A stretch of DNA of 64,000 bases from SVTX01 sp045612105. Lineage in GTDB: Bacteria > Bacillota > Clostridia > Oscillospirales > CAG-272. The position numbers and the translations under genes are program-made. Below the pieces are notes generated by a model that searched no databases, was not told where the DNA came from, and worked only from the letters and a program-made list of their open reading frames with translations. The stretch is taken from assembly GCA_045612105.1 (NCBI GenBank), contig JAZKYL010000153.1, positions 15,987 through 79,986 of the forward strand, given 5' to 3'. The stretch's first letter is position 1; each line of letters begins with the position of its first letter. This document shows, piece after piece, positions 35,019 to 43,558 of this stretch.

Positions 35019-35855
35019 TCAATTCTTTATCGAGTAGACCGTACAAGTCTCCCAAATATCACCTTTTTTTACCGAGCCGCCGTGGTTCAGGTAAAAATAC
35101 ATCTTGTTGTACGGCACGCCTCCGTTATCGGAAATAAGAAAGGTATTGTTGCCGTCATTCAGATATTTTTCTACCTTCATTGAGAATGTAAATCCCGATT
35201 CTCCGCAAAGACAAAGAGTATCAAAGCTACCTGTTTCTGAAATGCTCACTTTAGTGCAGATCGGCTTTGGCTCGGGATCGGTGTCAGTATAGTAGCTGTC
35301 GGTAATTTCCTTGAAAGGAGGCAGCATTGCCATATAGGAGTTACCCAACGGGTAATCGTTAAGCCATTCTACCTTTTGCTCTACCTTGATACCGTCAGTA
35401 CTGACAATTATTCTTTTGTGATGAAGCAAAGCTTCCGTAACAGAATCGATGGGGTCATATCCTATTGAACTTATCTCAAATACCAACTCATCGAACGACG
35501 TCATATCAGACAAGGAGCTGATTTCCCTTTGTTTTCCGTCAATATACAGCTCAGCTTTTCTGAACACCTCATCACCGTGGGCATAGCCACCGATAAAATC
35601 AGGTCTTTCGCTGATTTTTAATGCCATTTCCCACTCGGCACCGCTTCTTGTCAGCGGCTTAACGGCAGAAAGCAAATCATCATAATGATAGACCACGCTG
35701 AGCCGCCAGGTATCGCAATTACTTCTCTGCATTACCGAGTGAACGATATTGTAATTGATATATCCGTCTTCTACGGGCAAAAAGAGCTTCAACGCTTCTT
35801 TAGCCGAGTCGTCTGTCTGCCCGCTGACGTATTTGCATAATGCTTCCTTCTTCAT
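35019..35855 (-). CDS. Protein of unknown function, 278 residues
   Basis: No family recognised. A soluble protein without signal peptide or membrane helix, mostly beta strands by appearance (WRLSVVYHYDDLLSAV, RIIVSTDGIKVEQKVEWL, KMYFYLNHGGSVKKGDIWET). Glycine-rich loops such as GSVKKGDIWETCTVY near the end suggest a beta-sandwich. It has a perfect promoter and a GAGG ribosome site, so it is a real stand-alone gene. Confidence 0.75.
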   Translation of the reverse strand: MKKEALCKYVSGQTDDSAKEALKLFLPVEDGYINYNIVHSVMQRSNCDTWRLSVVYHYDDLLSAVKPLTRSGAEWEMALKISERPDFIGGYAHGDEVFRKAELYIDGKQREISSLSDMTSFDELVFEISSIGYDPIDSVTEALLHHKRIIVSTDGIKVEQKVEWLNDYPLGNSYMAMLPPFKEITDSYYTDTDPEPKPICTKVSISETGSFDTLCLCGESGFTFSMKVEKYLNDGNNTFLISDNGGVPYNKMYFYLNHGGSVKKGDIWETCTVYSIKN

Positions 35856-35884
35856 TTTTTACCTCAAAATCAAGTTATACGCCT

Positions 35885-35913
35885 ATTATAACACAAATGA
35901 TCGATTTTGTCAA
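35885..35913 (-). promoter_or_regulatory. sigma-A promoter of the 278-residue protein
   Basis: On the minus strand a perfect TTGACA (35913-35908), a 17-bp spacer and a perfect TATAAT (35890-35885). Confidence 0.8.
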
Positions 35914-35916
35914 CAG

Positions 35917-35947
35917 AAAAACCGCCGACGTTTCCGTCGACGGTTTT
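35917..35947 (-). terminator. Terminator of the rpsF-ssb-rpsR operon
   Basis: A hairpin AAAACCG-C-CGACG / CGTCG-A-CGGTTTT with one internal mismatch and a T run on the minus strand. Confidence 0.85.
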
Positions 35948-35958
35948 ATTTTTACTAA

Positions 35959-36207
35959 TTAGTCAGTAATGTAGGGCAGAATAGCAACCTGACGTGCACG
36001 CTTAATAGCGGTGTTCAGTTCTCTCTGGTGTACTGCGCAGGTACCGGAAATTCTTCTGGGAAGAATTTTGCCGCGCTCGCTGATGAACTTGCGGAGCTTG
36101 CCTGCATCCTTGTAATCGATGTAAGCTACCTTATCAGCGCAGAAGATACATACCTTTTTTCTCTTTGCACGCATAGCAGGGCGTGCAGGACGAGTATTCT
36201 CAGTCAT
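35959..36207 (-). CDS. rpsR: 30S ribosomal protein S18
   Basis: An 82-residue S18 with RKKVCIFCADKVAYIDYKD, then LRKFISERGKILPRRISGTC and HQRELNTAIKRARQVAILP. The CxxC at the head marks the zinc-type variant. GGAGGATTT precedes the ATG. It is the last gene of the conserved rpsF-ssb-rpsR operon. Confidence 0.97.
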   Translation of the reverse strand: MTENTRPARPAMRAKRKKVCIFCADKVAYIDYKDAGKLRKFISERGKILPRRISGTCAVHQRELNTAIKRARQVAILPYITD

Positions 36208-36248
36208 CTTATGAAATCCTCCAATTCAAAAATTTAGTTGACGGCGAT

Positions 36249-36713
36249 TCAGAAAGGAAGATCGTCGTCGGTCTTGATCTCCTCAAACTTGGGAGCAGCT
36301 CCCGCAGGTGTGGAGAACGAGGGGGCGGAACCACCGAAAACGTCGGAATCATCTCCTGAGAAGGAGTTACCCGACTCAGCGCGGCTATCAACGAACATAA
36401 CCTCATCAGCAACAATGTCGGTTCTGTAACGGGTAGCGCCCTGCTGATCTGTCCACTTGTTGTTCTGGATAGTTCCTACAACGCAGATGGACGAACCCTT
36501 CTTGAAGTAACGGGAAACGAACTCAGCGGTCTGTCTCCAAGCGGTTACGTTAAAGAAGTCTGTTTCACTCTGCTGTGCGGAGTTCTTTGTATATCTGCGA
36601 TTGACTGCGATGCTAAAAGATACGACAGCGATGCCACTCTGTGTAGTCTTCAGCTCGGGGTCTGCAGTAAGTCTTCCGCCGAGAATGACCTTATTAAAGT
36701 TAAAGTTTGCCAT
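36249..36713 (-). CDS. ssb: Single-stranded DNA-binding protein
   Basis: A 154-residue OB-fold protein. NKVILGGRLTADPELK, VVSFSIAVNRRY and FFNVTAWRQTAEFVSRYFKKG are standard Ssb motifs. The glycine/serine-rich tail ends in the acidic DDDLPF tip that recruits partner proteins. Placed between rpsF and rpsR. Confidence 0.97.
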   Translation of the reverse strand: MANFNFNKVILGGRLTADPELKTTQSGIAVVSFSIAVNRRYTKNSAQQSETDFFNVTAWRQTAEFVSRYFKKGSSICVVGTIQNNKWTDQQGATRYRTDIVADEVMFVDSRAESGNSFSGDDSDVFGGSAPSFSTPAGAAPKFEEIKTDDDLPF

Positions 36714-36738
36714 AATAGTCCTTCCTTTTCAGTTTGGA

Positions 36739-37140
36739 TTATTCAGCGTCGGTAGCTTCGGTAGCTTCAACAGTCTCAACTGCTGCAACAGGCTCTTCAG
36801 CAACAACTTCTTCTACAACTTCTTCCTTAACAGTTGCAACGGGCTCATGCTCGAGCTTAACTGTCATGGAGCGCATGATGGACTCGTCGATGTTGAAAAG
36901 ACGGTCGAGCTCTGCGAGGAAAGATGCAGGGGACTTGTGGGTTACAATGGTGTAGTAGCCTTCGTTCATATCGTTGATAGGATATGCAAGACGACGCTTA
37001 CCCCACTCAGCGACCTCAACGATCTCACCGTTGGAACCGATCAAACCTGTGAACTTGTTTACAGTAGCCTTTGTAGCCTCCTCACCGTTAGAAAGATCGG
37101 TGATGAACAGAGTTTCATAAGAATTGATGATGTTTTCCAT
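36739..37140 (-). CDS. rpsF: 30S ribosomal protein S6
   Basis: A 133-residue S6 with YETLFITDLSNGEEATKATV, EWGKRRLAYPINDMNEGYY and FNIDESIMRSMTVKL. It has a long Glu/Val/Ala-rich C-terminal extension (about residues 100-133). It is the promoter-proximal gene of rpsF-ssb-rpsR. Confidence 0.97.
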   Translation of the reverse strand: MENIINSYETLFITDLSNGEEATKATVNKFTGLIGSNGEIVEVAEWGKRRLAYPINDMNEGYYTIVTHKSPASFLAELDRLFNIDESIMRSMTVKLEHEPVATVKEEVVEEVVAEEPVAAVETVEATEATDAE

Positions 37141-37149
37141 GTTTTATTA

Positions 37150-37232
37150 CCTCCCTATGGACTTTATATCGACCGCGCTGTGTCTTTTTGCGCGGTAGAG
37201 AGACGGTCGTGGGCATCAGGACCGTACCGAAT
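37150..37232 (-). promoter_or_regulatory. Structured leader of rpsF, candidate S6:S18 autoregulatory element
   Basis: Between promoter and rpsF the minus strand carries two consecutive hairpins: ACGGTC / GACCGT and ACCGCGC / GCGCGGT. The S6:S18 complex is known to repress this operon through a leader motif containing CCG in many bacteria. The position fits; the consensus match is unverified. Confidence 0.45.
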
Positions 37233-37236
37233 AAAG

Positions 37237-37265
37237 ATTATACCATAAACATTATTGTTTGTCAA
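37237..37265 (-). promoter_or_regulatory. sigma-A promoter of rpsF-ssb-rpsR
   Basis: On the minus strand a perfect TTGACA (37265-37260), a 17-bp spacer and a perfect TATAAT (37242-37237). Confidence 0.85.
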
Positions 37266-37547
37266 GTAAAATCCAAAATCATCTGTAAACTTTTTGTGAA
37301 TTTATCGGATAGCATCCTTTCTTAATATATTTTTTACAATTTTAAGCAAGAAAACATCAAATTTACAAAGATTTTTTTGATAACTGCACAAAAAAATCAA
37401 GGAAATCACAATGAATATGATGTATAATATTAACAAGAGAAATTTTTGAGATTTTTTGTGAATATCCAATCTTTTTTCGAAAGACGTATGCTTCGGCTGT
37501 AAATTCTCAGTAAACCAAATTCTTGCTACATCATTACAAATAAATTC

Positions 37548-37576
37548 TTGCAATCAAATCACAAACCGTTTAGAAT
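37548..37576 (+). promoter_or_regulatory. Probable promoter of the giant lipoprotein
   Basis: TTGCAA (37548-37553), a 17-bp spacer and TAGAAT (37571-37576), about 31 bp before the ATG at 37608. The rest of the 467-bp gap 37141-37607 is AT-rich and shows no convincing gene; an isolated TATAAT at 37423 lacks a good -35. Confidence 0.55.
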
Positions 37577-37607
37577 AAATTCATATAAAAACAATCGGAG
37601 GTTATTT

Positions 37608-40600
37608 ATGAAGATCAGATCCTTTCTATCAATTTTTTTAATTATCTGTATGATTGTAGGTATTCTTGCTTCTTGCGGAGGACCCGACGAGCAGACCACG
37701 TCTGAAGAAACAGGTGCGCAGCAAAGCAGCACCGAAACAAGTGCTGCCTTGGAATCAGATACAAAACTCACTACAGAATCTGATGCAACTTCTGAAGCAG
37801 ACACAGTGACAGATGAACATACAACCAACAGCAATATTCAAACTTCTGATGGTTTAACAAACACAGCCAATACTGAATCGGAAAACGTAATTGAAGACTC
37901 AACCGAGTCCGAAAAATCGACAGAATCCGAAAGTATTACTAAACCCGAAAGCGCAACGAAGCCTGAAAGCACTACGGACTCTGAAAGCGTGTGCGAATCC
38001 ACTATCGAAACCGAGTCGGATACTGATGATGAACCCACCGTCACCACTCCGGAACCCGAGGAAAAGCCCGAGGTTGAGCTTGAAGGTCCTTATGCTGACT
38101 CGATTATCTATGCTAATAAGATAAAGAACGGTGTTCAGTCGTATTATCCCGACGGTGTTGCCCGAGATAGATATTATGTCGAAAACCGGGATATGTCTGC
38201 GGAATTCGCTCTGCGCTCGGGCTCGGGTCAAAAGCTTACTTATTTAAAGAATAAGAGTGGCGGTACCTATTTGCAGGACACAATGGACGTGTTCATACGC
38301 ATGAATGACGGTAAGACCTACTATGCCTCCGAATCAAGCAACAACGCAAGAGCCAACGTTTACAGAATAGGCTATTATTACTACGACGTTCGTATTCTTG
38401 AGCAATCTTTTTATAAGGATGCCGTTGTCTCTGCCGAGTACGACATCGACGAAGCACTTTTCAAATATACTCACGACATTTCAAAGATCCAACTCAAAAA
38501 CGGAGTTATCAGATACTCGGTCGGAGGCGGCGACCCTTATATTTCCTGCAAAAGCAACGACATATCCTTCTCAAGCAACGACTTCGACGCGCTTCAATTT
38601 ACAATTAAATCAGAAAACTCGTCGAACGCACAGCTTTTCGTAGTTACCGATAACAAACCAAATTATAACGACAAACAATCTATCCTCTTCAACATAACAA
38701 ACGACGGTGAATTTCACACCTACACGATTATGCTCTCTGCTCTCCCCGATTATTCGGGCAATGTAATCGGATTAAGACTTGACCTGGGACAATCCACCGG
38801 CGAGAACATAGAGATCAAGGAAATGAAAGCCGTAAAGCTTGAATCGGATTCTCCCTACGTTTTGCTCGACAGAACCTGGCACACATATTCCGACAGACTC
38901 CACCAAGAGCTTCATTTCGTAGCACCCGACGGTCAGGACAACATCGCCGCTCTCGGCTTGATCACCGAGATTGCCGCAGATACCGTTGAAAAGATTGTTG
39001 TCAAGGACAAAAACGACCTACACACGTCTCTTGACGGTGTCGATTGGGATACCGTAGAATACGTAGGCTTCGATATCAAGGATGCGGGTATCTTCGGTTA
39101 CATAATGCCCGCCGATAACGGCAGCGGCAAGATCAAGGTCACACTTGAGGGTGAAAACTACGTGATAGTTCAAGAAGCTTCTCCCGAGAACGGCGAGATC
39201 CGCTCTCCCGGCGAGGTCGGCGACACCTCCAACGACTTCTTTATGGGTCAAAGGATCTACACCGATGAGAGCCATGATTTCGCGGAGTTTATTTCCGAGG
39301 CAGAATTCGAACGCGATCCCCTTGCAAACGGTCAGAATAACGATTTTCTCGAATACGACGCCCTGCGCGGCGCGTACCACTATAAGATCGGCGGAACAAA
39401 CTTCAATCCTCCCTTCTTCTCCTCCTGGAACCAGCACTACTCAACCGAGATAAAGCTGACCACCAAAAAGGGTGACAGAAGAATATATATCCGCACCATT
39501 TCCTCCACCGGAGGGCTTGAAAACGCTGTTCTCTTAGACAACGACGGCTTGATCATCCCCATTCCCCTTGAGGTCTCCAAGAACTTTGGCGAGCTTGAGG
39601 AGCCCGTAATGAACTACGGCGACGAGACCTATGGAGAGACCCTCTTCCCCCTCTGCCTGGCAAACGGCGAAAAATATGAGATCAAGGTGCTGAATCTCTA
39701 TCAGAACTGGGGCAAATTCCCCATAAAGCAGCTCTCCTCCATCGCTTATTACGCTCCCTACTATCACCTTTCCGTAGGTGTTACCGAGACCACCTGTATC
39801 TCCCCCTGGTACGTCCGCGGAAGAACCCTCTGGACTCTTCCCGACTTCCGCTCTCAGTCGGCTCCCTACTGGTTCGAGCTTGAGGGCGACAAATTCGACA
39901 ACTCGCCCCAACATACCAACGCGGGTGTATTTGAGATAATTCAGTACACCGATGCTGATGGAAACTACTCGGCAAGTGAAAACTACCGTAACGTTATCGA
40001 TTCCTCGGGTCCCATCTATGCCAACGTAAAAATGGACTATATTTCCGACGACGGCAAGATGAAGATCAGCTACGAGCATCTCGAGCTCCCTCAGACCGAC
40101 GAGCTTCGTCCCTTCTACGAGATCAATATCGAGGTTCTTGACGACGTAAGCTTCAATAGCTTCAAGAATGATTTCGCTTTCTACTCATGGGAAACCACAA
40201 GAACTCACGTAGGCTACCTTGATGCTGACGGCAACCACATGGAAGCTGCTTACAGTGCCAACGACGACGTAACCGAATACGTTCTCGGCAAGGTTGGCGG
40301 ATATTTTGGAAACTTCGGTATCAACTCTAAAGACGCTACTAACCTGGGCTTCGTTATTCACAGCTCCGAGATCTACTTCGAAGGTCAGAAATTTGACGGA
40401 AACTTCGTGGTTGTTGAGGAACGCGAAAACCGTTTCCATCTTTCTCTTGACGTTGGTGAAGCGACCTTCAAAAAGGGCGACACAATCACCTTAAACATCT
40501 TTATGGTTCCTTGGGGCTCGCACCTCTCCACCGACGCCCATAATCTTGCGTATATCCGTCAGAACTCTGTCGTCGATCCTTACAAGGTAACCGCTCTTAA

Positions 40601-43412
40601 GGGCGATGTAATCGAAAGCCCTTATATGCCCAAGGTCAAGACCGACGACGGCAAGAGCGCGGAATTTACCGTTTCAGGCGGTGTCAACAATGCCGCGATC
40701 CGCGTTTACGGCTTCAACAAGCTTACTTCTCCTAAGATATACGAAAAAATTGACGGCGAGTGGGTCGAGTATCAGGTTTCCTCCCACGGTCATCCCGACA
40801 ACGTAGGTATTCATCACTATTACGACGGATACATGACCTATTACGACGGTGACGGTACTTATTCCTACGCCTTTACCTTCAGTATGGACGGTGTTGAAAG
40901 TCGCACCTTCAAGATGGAGGCTTCCGAGGACTTCAAGCCCTGGCCCAAGGAGGTCATAGAAAACAACGATCCCATAAACGTCTATCTCGACCCCTCCGAG
41001 ATCGCTCAAAAATTCCAGAATCCTATTCCCGGAGTCGGATCTGCGACCGTTTCGGACGAAGCAGACTACGTCAGACTCACGGGCGACGGAAAGGGCGCCA
41101 TTGAGATTCGTATCGACGTATTCTCCGCTCCCACCAAGATGATTACCGGTAAATATCTGGTAGTCAAGTTCCGTGCTCCCGGTAGTAATCCCAACAACCA
41201 CTTTGAATACTTTGCCGGCACAGTCAACAGCGGTCCCAAGGGCGAAGACTCTATCTGGTTAAATCCCAAGCTGTCTCCTCAGGACGGCGAATGGCACGTG
41301 CTTGTAGTTGACGCAAACTCCTTCAACTCCGACGGATTTATTGCCGATAGCGACGGAAAGTATTACGCTAATTACGTAAGCTTTGACGTCTTCAATACCC
41401 CTATGGGCACCGATAATTACGTCGACATTGCCTATATTGGTCTCTGCGAAGATCTTGAAAAGTTCCGTGAGCTTGACGTAAACAAGGACGTTGAGACCTA
41501 CACCCTTGCCACCAAGGAAAAGACCGAGGTCCGCAGCATGAGTACGGATGAGCTTATCTCCTCCGAAGAAAACGGCGGCGGAACCGTAGTAACTCCCACC
41601 GACGACGGTGTTACCGTCAGCAAGGATGCCTCTGCGTTTATCTCGAGCGAAAGCGACTATACCATTTCCACAGTTCCCTATTTCGGCAGAATAGACACCC
41701 TCAACGGCTACGGTCCCGCGTTTACCACAGGTACAGCTTATAATAGCCGTGGCAGTAACTCCGCAAATGGTGTTGCCACATTTAAGTATAACGGTAAGAC
41801 TACAAGCGACCTCCGCATTGTATTCGCAGGCTGGAGCTTAGTTTACGGCGGCGCGCAGAAATACGTATGGTCGGTTGACGGCAAGACCTGGTACGACGTC
41901 GAGCTTTACAACAAGAGTTCTATCGAAACCGCAGGCTCGGGTATGATCAAATATGCCAACGAAGGCTGCGGAAAGACCGATTTCGAGCTTTATGCCGCAA
42001 ATTCTAATTATCAAGGCAATACAAGCGGTCCCGACACCGCCTCGGGCCTTGCGGCTGACCTTTCGGACTACGTAGGTCAGACCGTCAACGTGACCTTTGC
42101 GGTCGTTCCCGTGACCGAGCCTAATGCTCTCTGTATTCTCGCTCACATTACGGGCATTGAGGTCTCCGCTGAGCCCGTGGAAGAAGAGACGGGCGGTGCT
42201 ACCGACGAGGTCGAGAACCCCTATAACGATCCCATCAATTACTATCTCGACGCTACCGAAATGAACGCGCTTATCAAGGATACTATTCCTGCGGGCATCG
42301 GCAAGCTTGAGCTTGCTGAGAATGGCGAATTTCTTAGATTCTTCGGTAACGGAAGCGGCACGGCAGAGTCAACCTTCCATGCATACATAGCCTCAGCCAA
42401 GGTCAACACCGGCAAGTATATCGTGGTCAAATTCCGTATGCCTGCCACTAACACCGAGCAGAACCATCTTCAGATATTTACAAGCACCGTAAATTCCGGC
42501 GCTACGGCAGCTGATTCGATCTCCTTAGGCACGACGACGGTCAAGGACGACGCATGGCACGTGATCGTCGTTGACGCAGCATCCTTCCTGCCCTCCTCCT
42601 ACGCATCCGAGGGCGGCAGATACTACTGCAAATATATGCGATTCGACGTGTTCAACGTGCCTATGTCCGCTGACTCTTATATCGATATTGCTTATATAGG
42701 CTTCAGCGATAATCTCGATAATATCCGTCAGCTCGATGCCAATGCCGATATGGAAACTCTGTCACTGGTCACGGCAGGCGGGTCAAAATTCATCAGTGTT
42801 AAAACCGGTGAGATCACCGACAATGCCGATGGCACTAATAAGCCTCAGATTTCCTACGTTACTGACGCGTCGCAGTTTATCGCAGCGAATAACGCTCAGG
42901 GCTACTCCGCAAGTAACGTCCACTACTTCTCAAGAGTTGACGCGATCAACGGCTTCGGTCCTTCGGGCTCCTCTTCCGCCGCGTATGATATGGGAAGCAA
43001 CGATAAGACCGGAATCGCCCGCATCGTCTACAACGGCGCGTCCACCGAAGACAAAAAGCTGGTGATGGCAGGCTGGTCGCTTGTTGAGGGCGGCATAGAA
43101 AAGTACGTTTGGTCTGCCGACGGAGGCAAGACCTGGAACGATGTAGTTTTTGTCGGCATCAGCTCTGCATCAGACGCAAGTAGCGGAATGTTGACCTATT
43201 GCGCAAATAAATATGGCTCTGAGGTCGATTTCTCCCCAAATACCGCTAATTCCTGCTATCAGACAAGTCTCGGTACAGTTGGCGGACTCGGAGCTGATCT
43301 CTCCGCTTTTGCCGGACAGACAGTTGACGTAACCTTTGCGGTAGTCCCCGCTACAGACACCGATTCCCTCTGCATCCTGCTTCACATCGAAGGCGTGACC
43401 GTCGCACAGTGA
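37608..43412 (+). CDS. Giant surface lipoprotein with tandem A-B-A-B modules
   Basis: A 1934-residue protein with a lipoprotein signal (lipobox GILASC, Cys 23). A Ser/Thr/Glu low-complexity stalk runs from about 24 to 165. A long, unrecognised beta-rich core follows (about 165-1110), then two copies of a two-module block. Module A starts at about 1118 and 1537 (NDPINVYLDPSEI / NDPINYYLDATEM, ending in DIAYIGxxxxL). Module B starts at about 1330 and 1750 (FAGWSLVYGGAQKYVWSVDG / MAGWSLVEGGIEKYVWSADG, ending in VDVTFAVVP). Module A resembles the DIAYIAFF module of the dockerin protein, so both may bind carbohydrate. No catalytic motif is recognised. AGGAGG precedes the ATG at 37608. Confidence 0.82.
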   Translation: MKIRSFLSIFLIICMIVGILASCGGPDEQTTSEETGAQQSSTETSAALESDTKLTTESDATSEADTVTDEHTTNSNIQTSDGLTNTANTESENVIEDSTESEKSTESESITKPESATKPESTTDSESVCESTIETESDTDDEPTVTTPEPEEKPEVELEGPYADSIIYANKIKNGVQSYYPDGVARDRYYVENRDMSAEFALRSGSGQKLTYLKNKSGGTYLQDTMDVFIRMNDGKTYYASESSNNARANVYRIGYYYYDVRILEQSFYKDAVVSAEYDIDEALFKYTHDISKIQLKNGVIRYSVGGGDPYISCKSNDISFSSNDFDALQFTIKSENSSNAQLFVVTDNKPNYNDKQSILFNITNDGEFHTYTIMLSALPDYSGNVIGLRLDLGQSTGENIEIKEMKAVKLESDSPYVLLDRTWHTYSDRLHQELHFVAPDGQDNIAALGLITEIAADTVEKIVVKDKNDLHTSLDGVDWDTVEYVGFDIKDAGIFGYIMPADNGSGKIKVTLEGENYVIVQEASPENGEIRSPGEVGDTSNDFFMGQRIYTDESHDFAEFISEAEFERDPLANGQNNDFLEYDALRGAYHYKIGGTNFNPPFFSSWNQHYSTEIKLTTKKGDRRIYIRTISSTGGLENAVLLDNDGLIIPIPLEVSKNFGELEEPVMNYGDETYGETLFPLCLANGEKYEIKVLNLYQNWGKFPIKQLSSIAYYAPYYHLSVGVTETTCISPWYVRGRTLWTLPDFRSQSAPYWFELEGDKFDNSPQHTNAGVFEIIQYTDADGNYSASENYRNVIDSSGPIYANVKMDYISDDGKMKISYEHLELPQTDELRPFYEINIEVLDDVSFNSFKNDFAFYSWETTRTHVGYLDADGNHMEAAYSANDDVTEYVLGKVGGYFGNFGINSKDATNLGFVIHSSEIYFEGQKFDGNFVVVEERENRFHLSLDVGEATFKKGDTITLNIFMVPWGSHLSTDAHNLAYIRQNSVVDPYKVTALKGDVIESPYMPKVKTDDGKSAEFTVSGGVNNAAIRVYGFNKLTSPKIYEKIDGEWVEYQVSSHGHPDNVGIHHYYDGYMTYYDGDGTYSYAFTFSMDGVESRTFKMEASEDFKPWPKEVIENNDPINVYLDPSEIAQKFQNPIPGVGSATVSDEADYVRLTGDGKGAIEIRIDVFSAPTKMITGKYLVVKFRAPGSNPNNHFEYFAGTVNSGPKGEDSIWLNPKLSPQDGEWHVLVVDANSFNSDGFIADSDGKYYANYVSFDVFNTPMGTDNYVDIAYIGLCEDLEKFRELDVNKDVETYTLATKEKTEVRSMSTDELISSEENGGGTVVTPTDDGVTVSKDASAFISSESDYTISTVPYFGRIDTLNGYGPAFTTGTAYNSRGSNSANGVATFKYNGKTTSDLRIVFAGWSLVYGGAQKYVWSVDGKTWYDVELYNKSSIETAGSGMIKYANEGCGKTDFELYAANSNYQGNTSGPDTASGLAADLSDYVGQTVNVTFAVVPVTEPNALCILAHITGIEVSAEPVEEETGGATDEVENPYNDPINYYLDATEMNALIKDTIPAGIGKLELAENGEFLRFFGNGSGTAESTFHAYIASAKVNTGKYIVVKFRMPATNTEQNHLQIFTSTVNSGATAADSISLGTTTVKDDAWHVIVVDAASFLPSSYASEGGRYYCKYMRFDVFNVPMSADSYIDIAYIGFSDNLDNIRQLDANADMETLSLVTAGGSKFISVKTGEITDNADGTNKPQISYVTDASQFIAANNAQGYSASNVHYFSRVDAINGFGPSGSSSAAYDMGSNDKTGIARIVYNGASTEDKKLVMAGWSLVEGGIEKYVWSADGGKTWNDVVFVGISSASDASSGMLTYCANKYGSEVDFSPNTANSCYQTSLGTVGGLGADLSAFAGQTVDVTFAVVPATDTDSLCILLHIEGVTVAQ

Positions 43413-43437
43413 CAGGTACAGTAATCTTATAACAAAA

Positions 43438-43498
43438 TTATCCCCCCGTGTATGCACGATTCCGAAATAAGGATCGTGTATAACGGGGGGATCTCGTT
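43438..43498. terminator. Bidirectional terminator between the two giant lipoprotein genes
   Basis: A long interrupted stem: ATCCCCCCGT...CACGAT pairs with ATCGTG...ACGGGGGGAT, followed by CTCGTTTT on the plus strand. It separates convergent genes. Confidence 0.75.
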
Positions 43499-43558
43499 TT
43501 ATGAGACTTATTAAAACTATTTCAACACATTATATATTGATACTAAATGCGACAAAAA

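Noticed and set aside
37302..37553. An 83-codon leftward frame upstream of the giant lipoprotein
   Set aside because: AT-rich hydrophobic translation without ribosome site, overlapping the promoter region of the lipoprotein gene.
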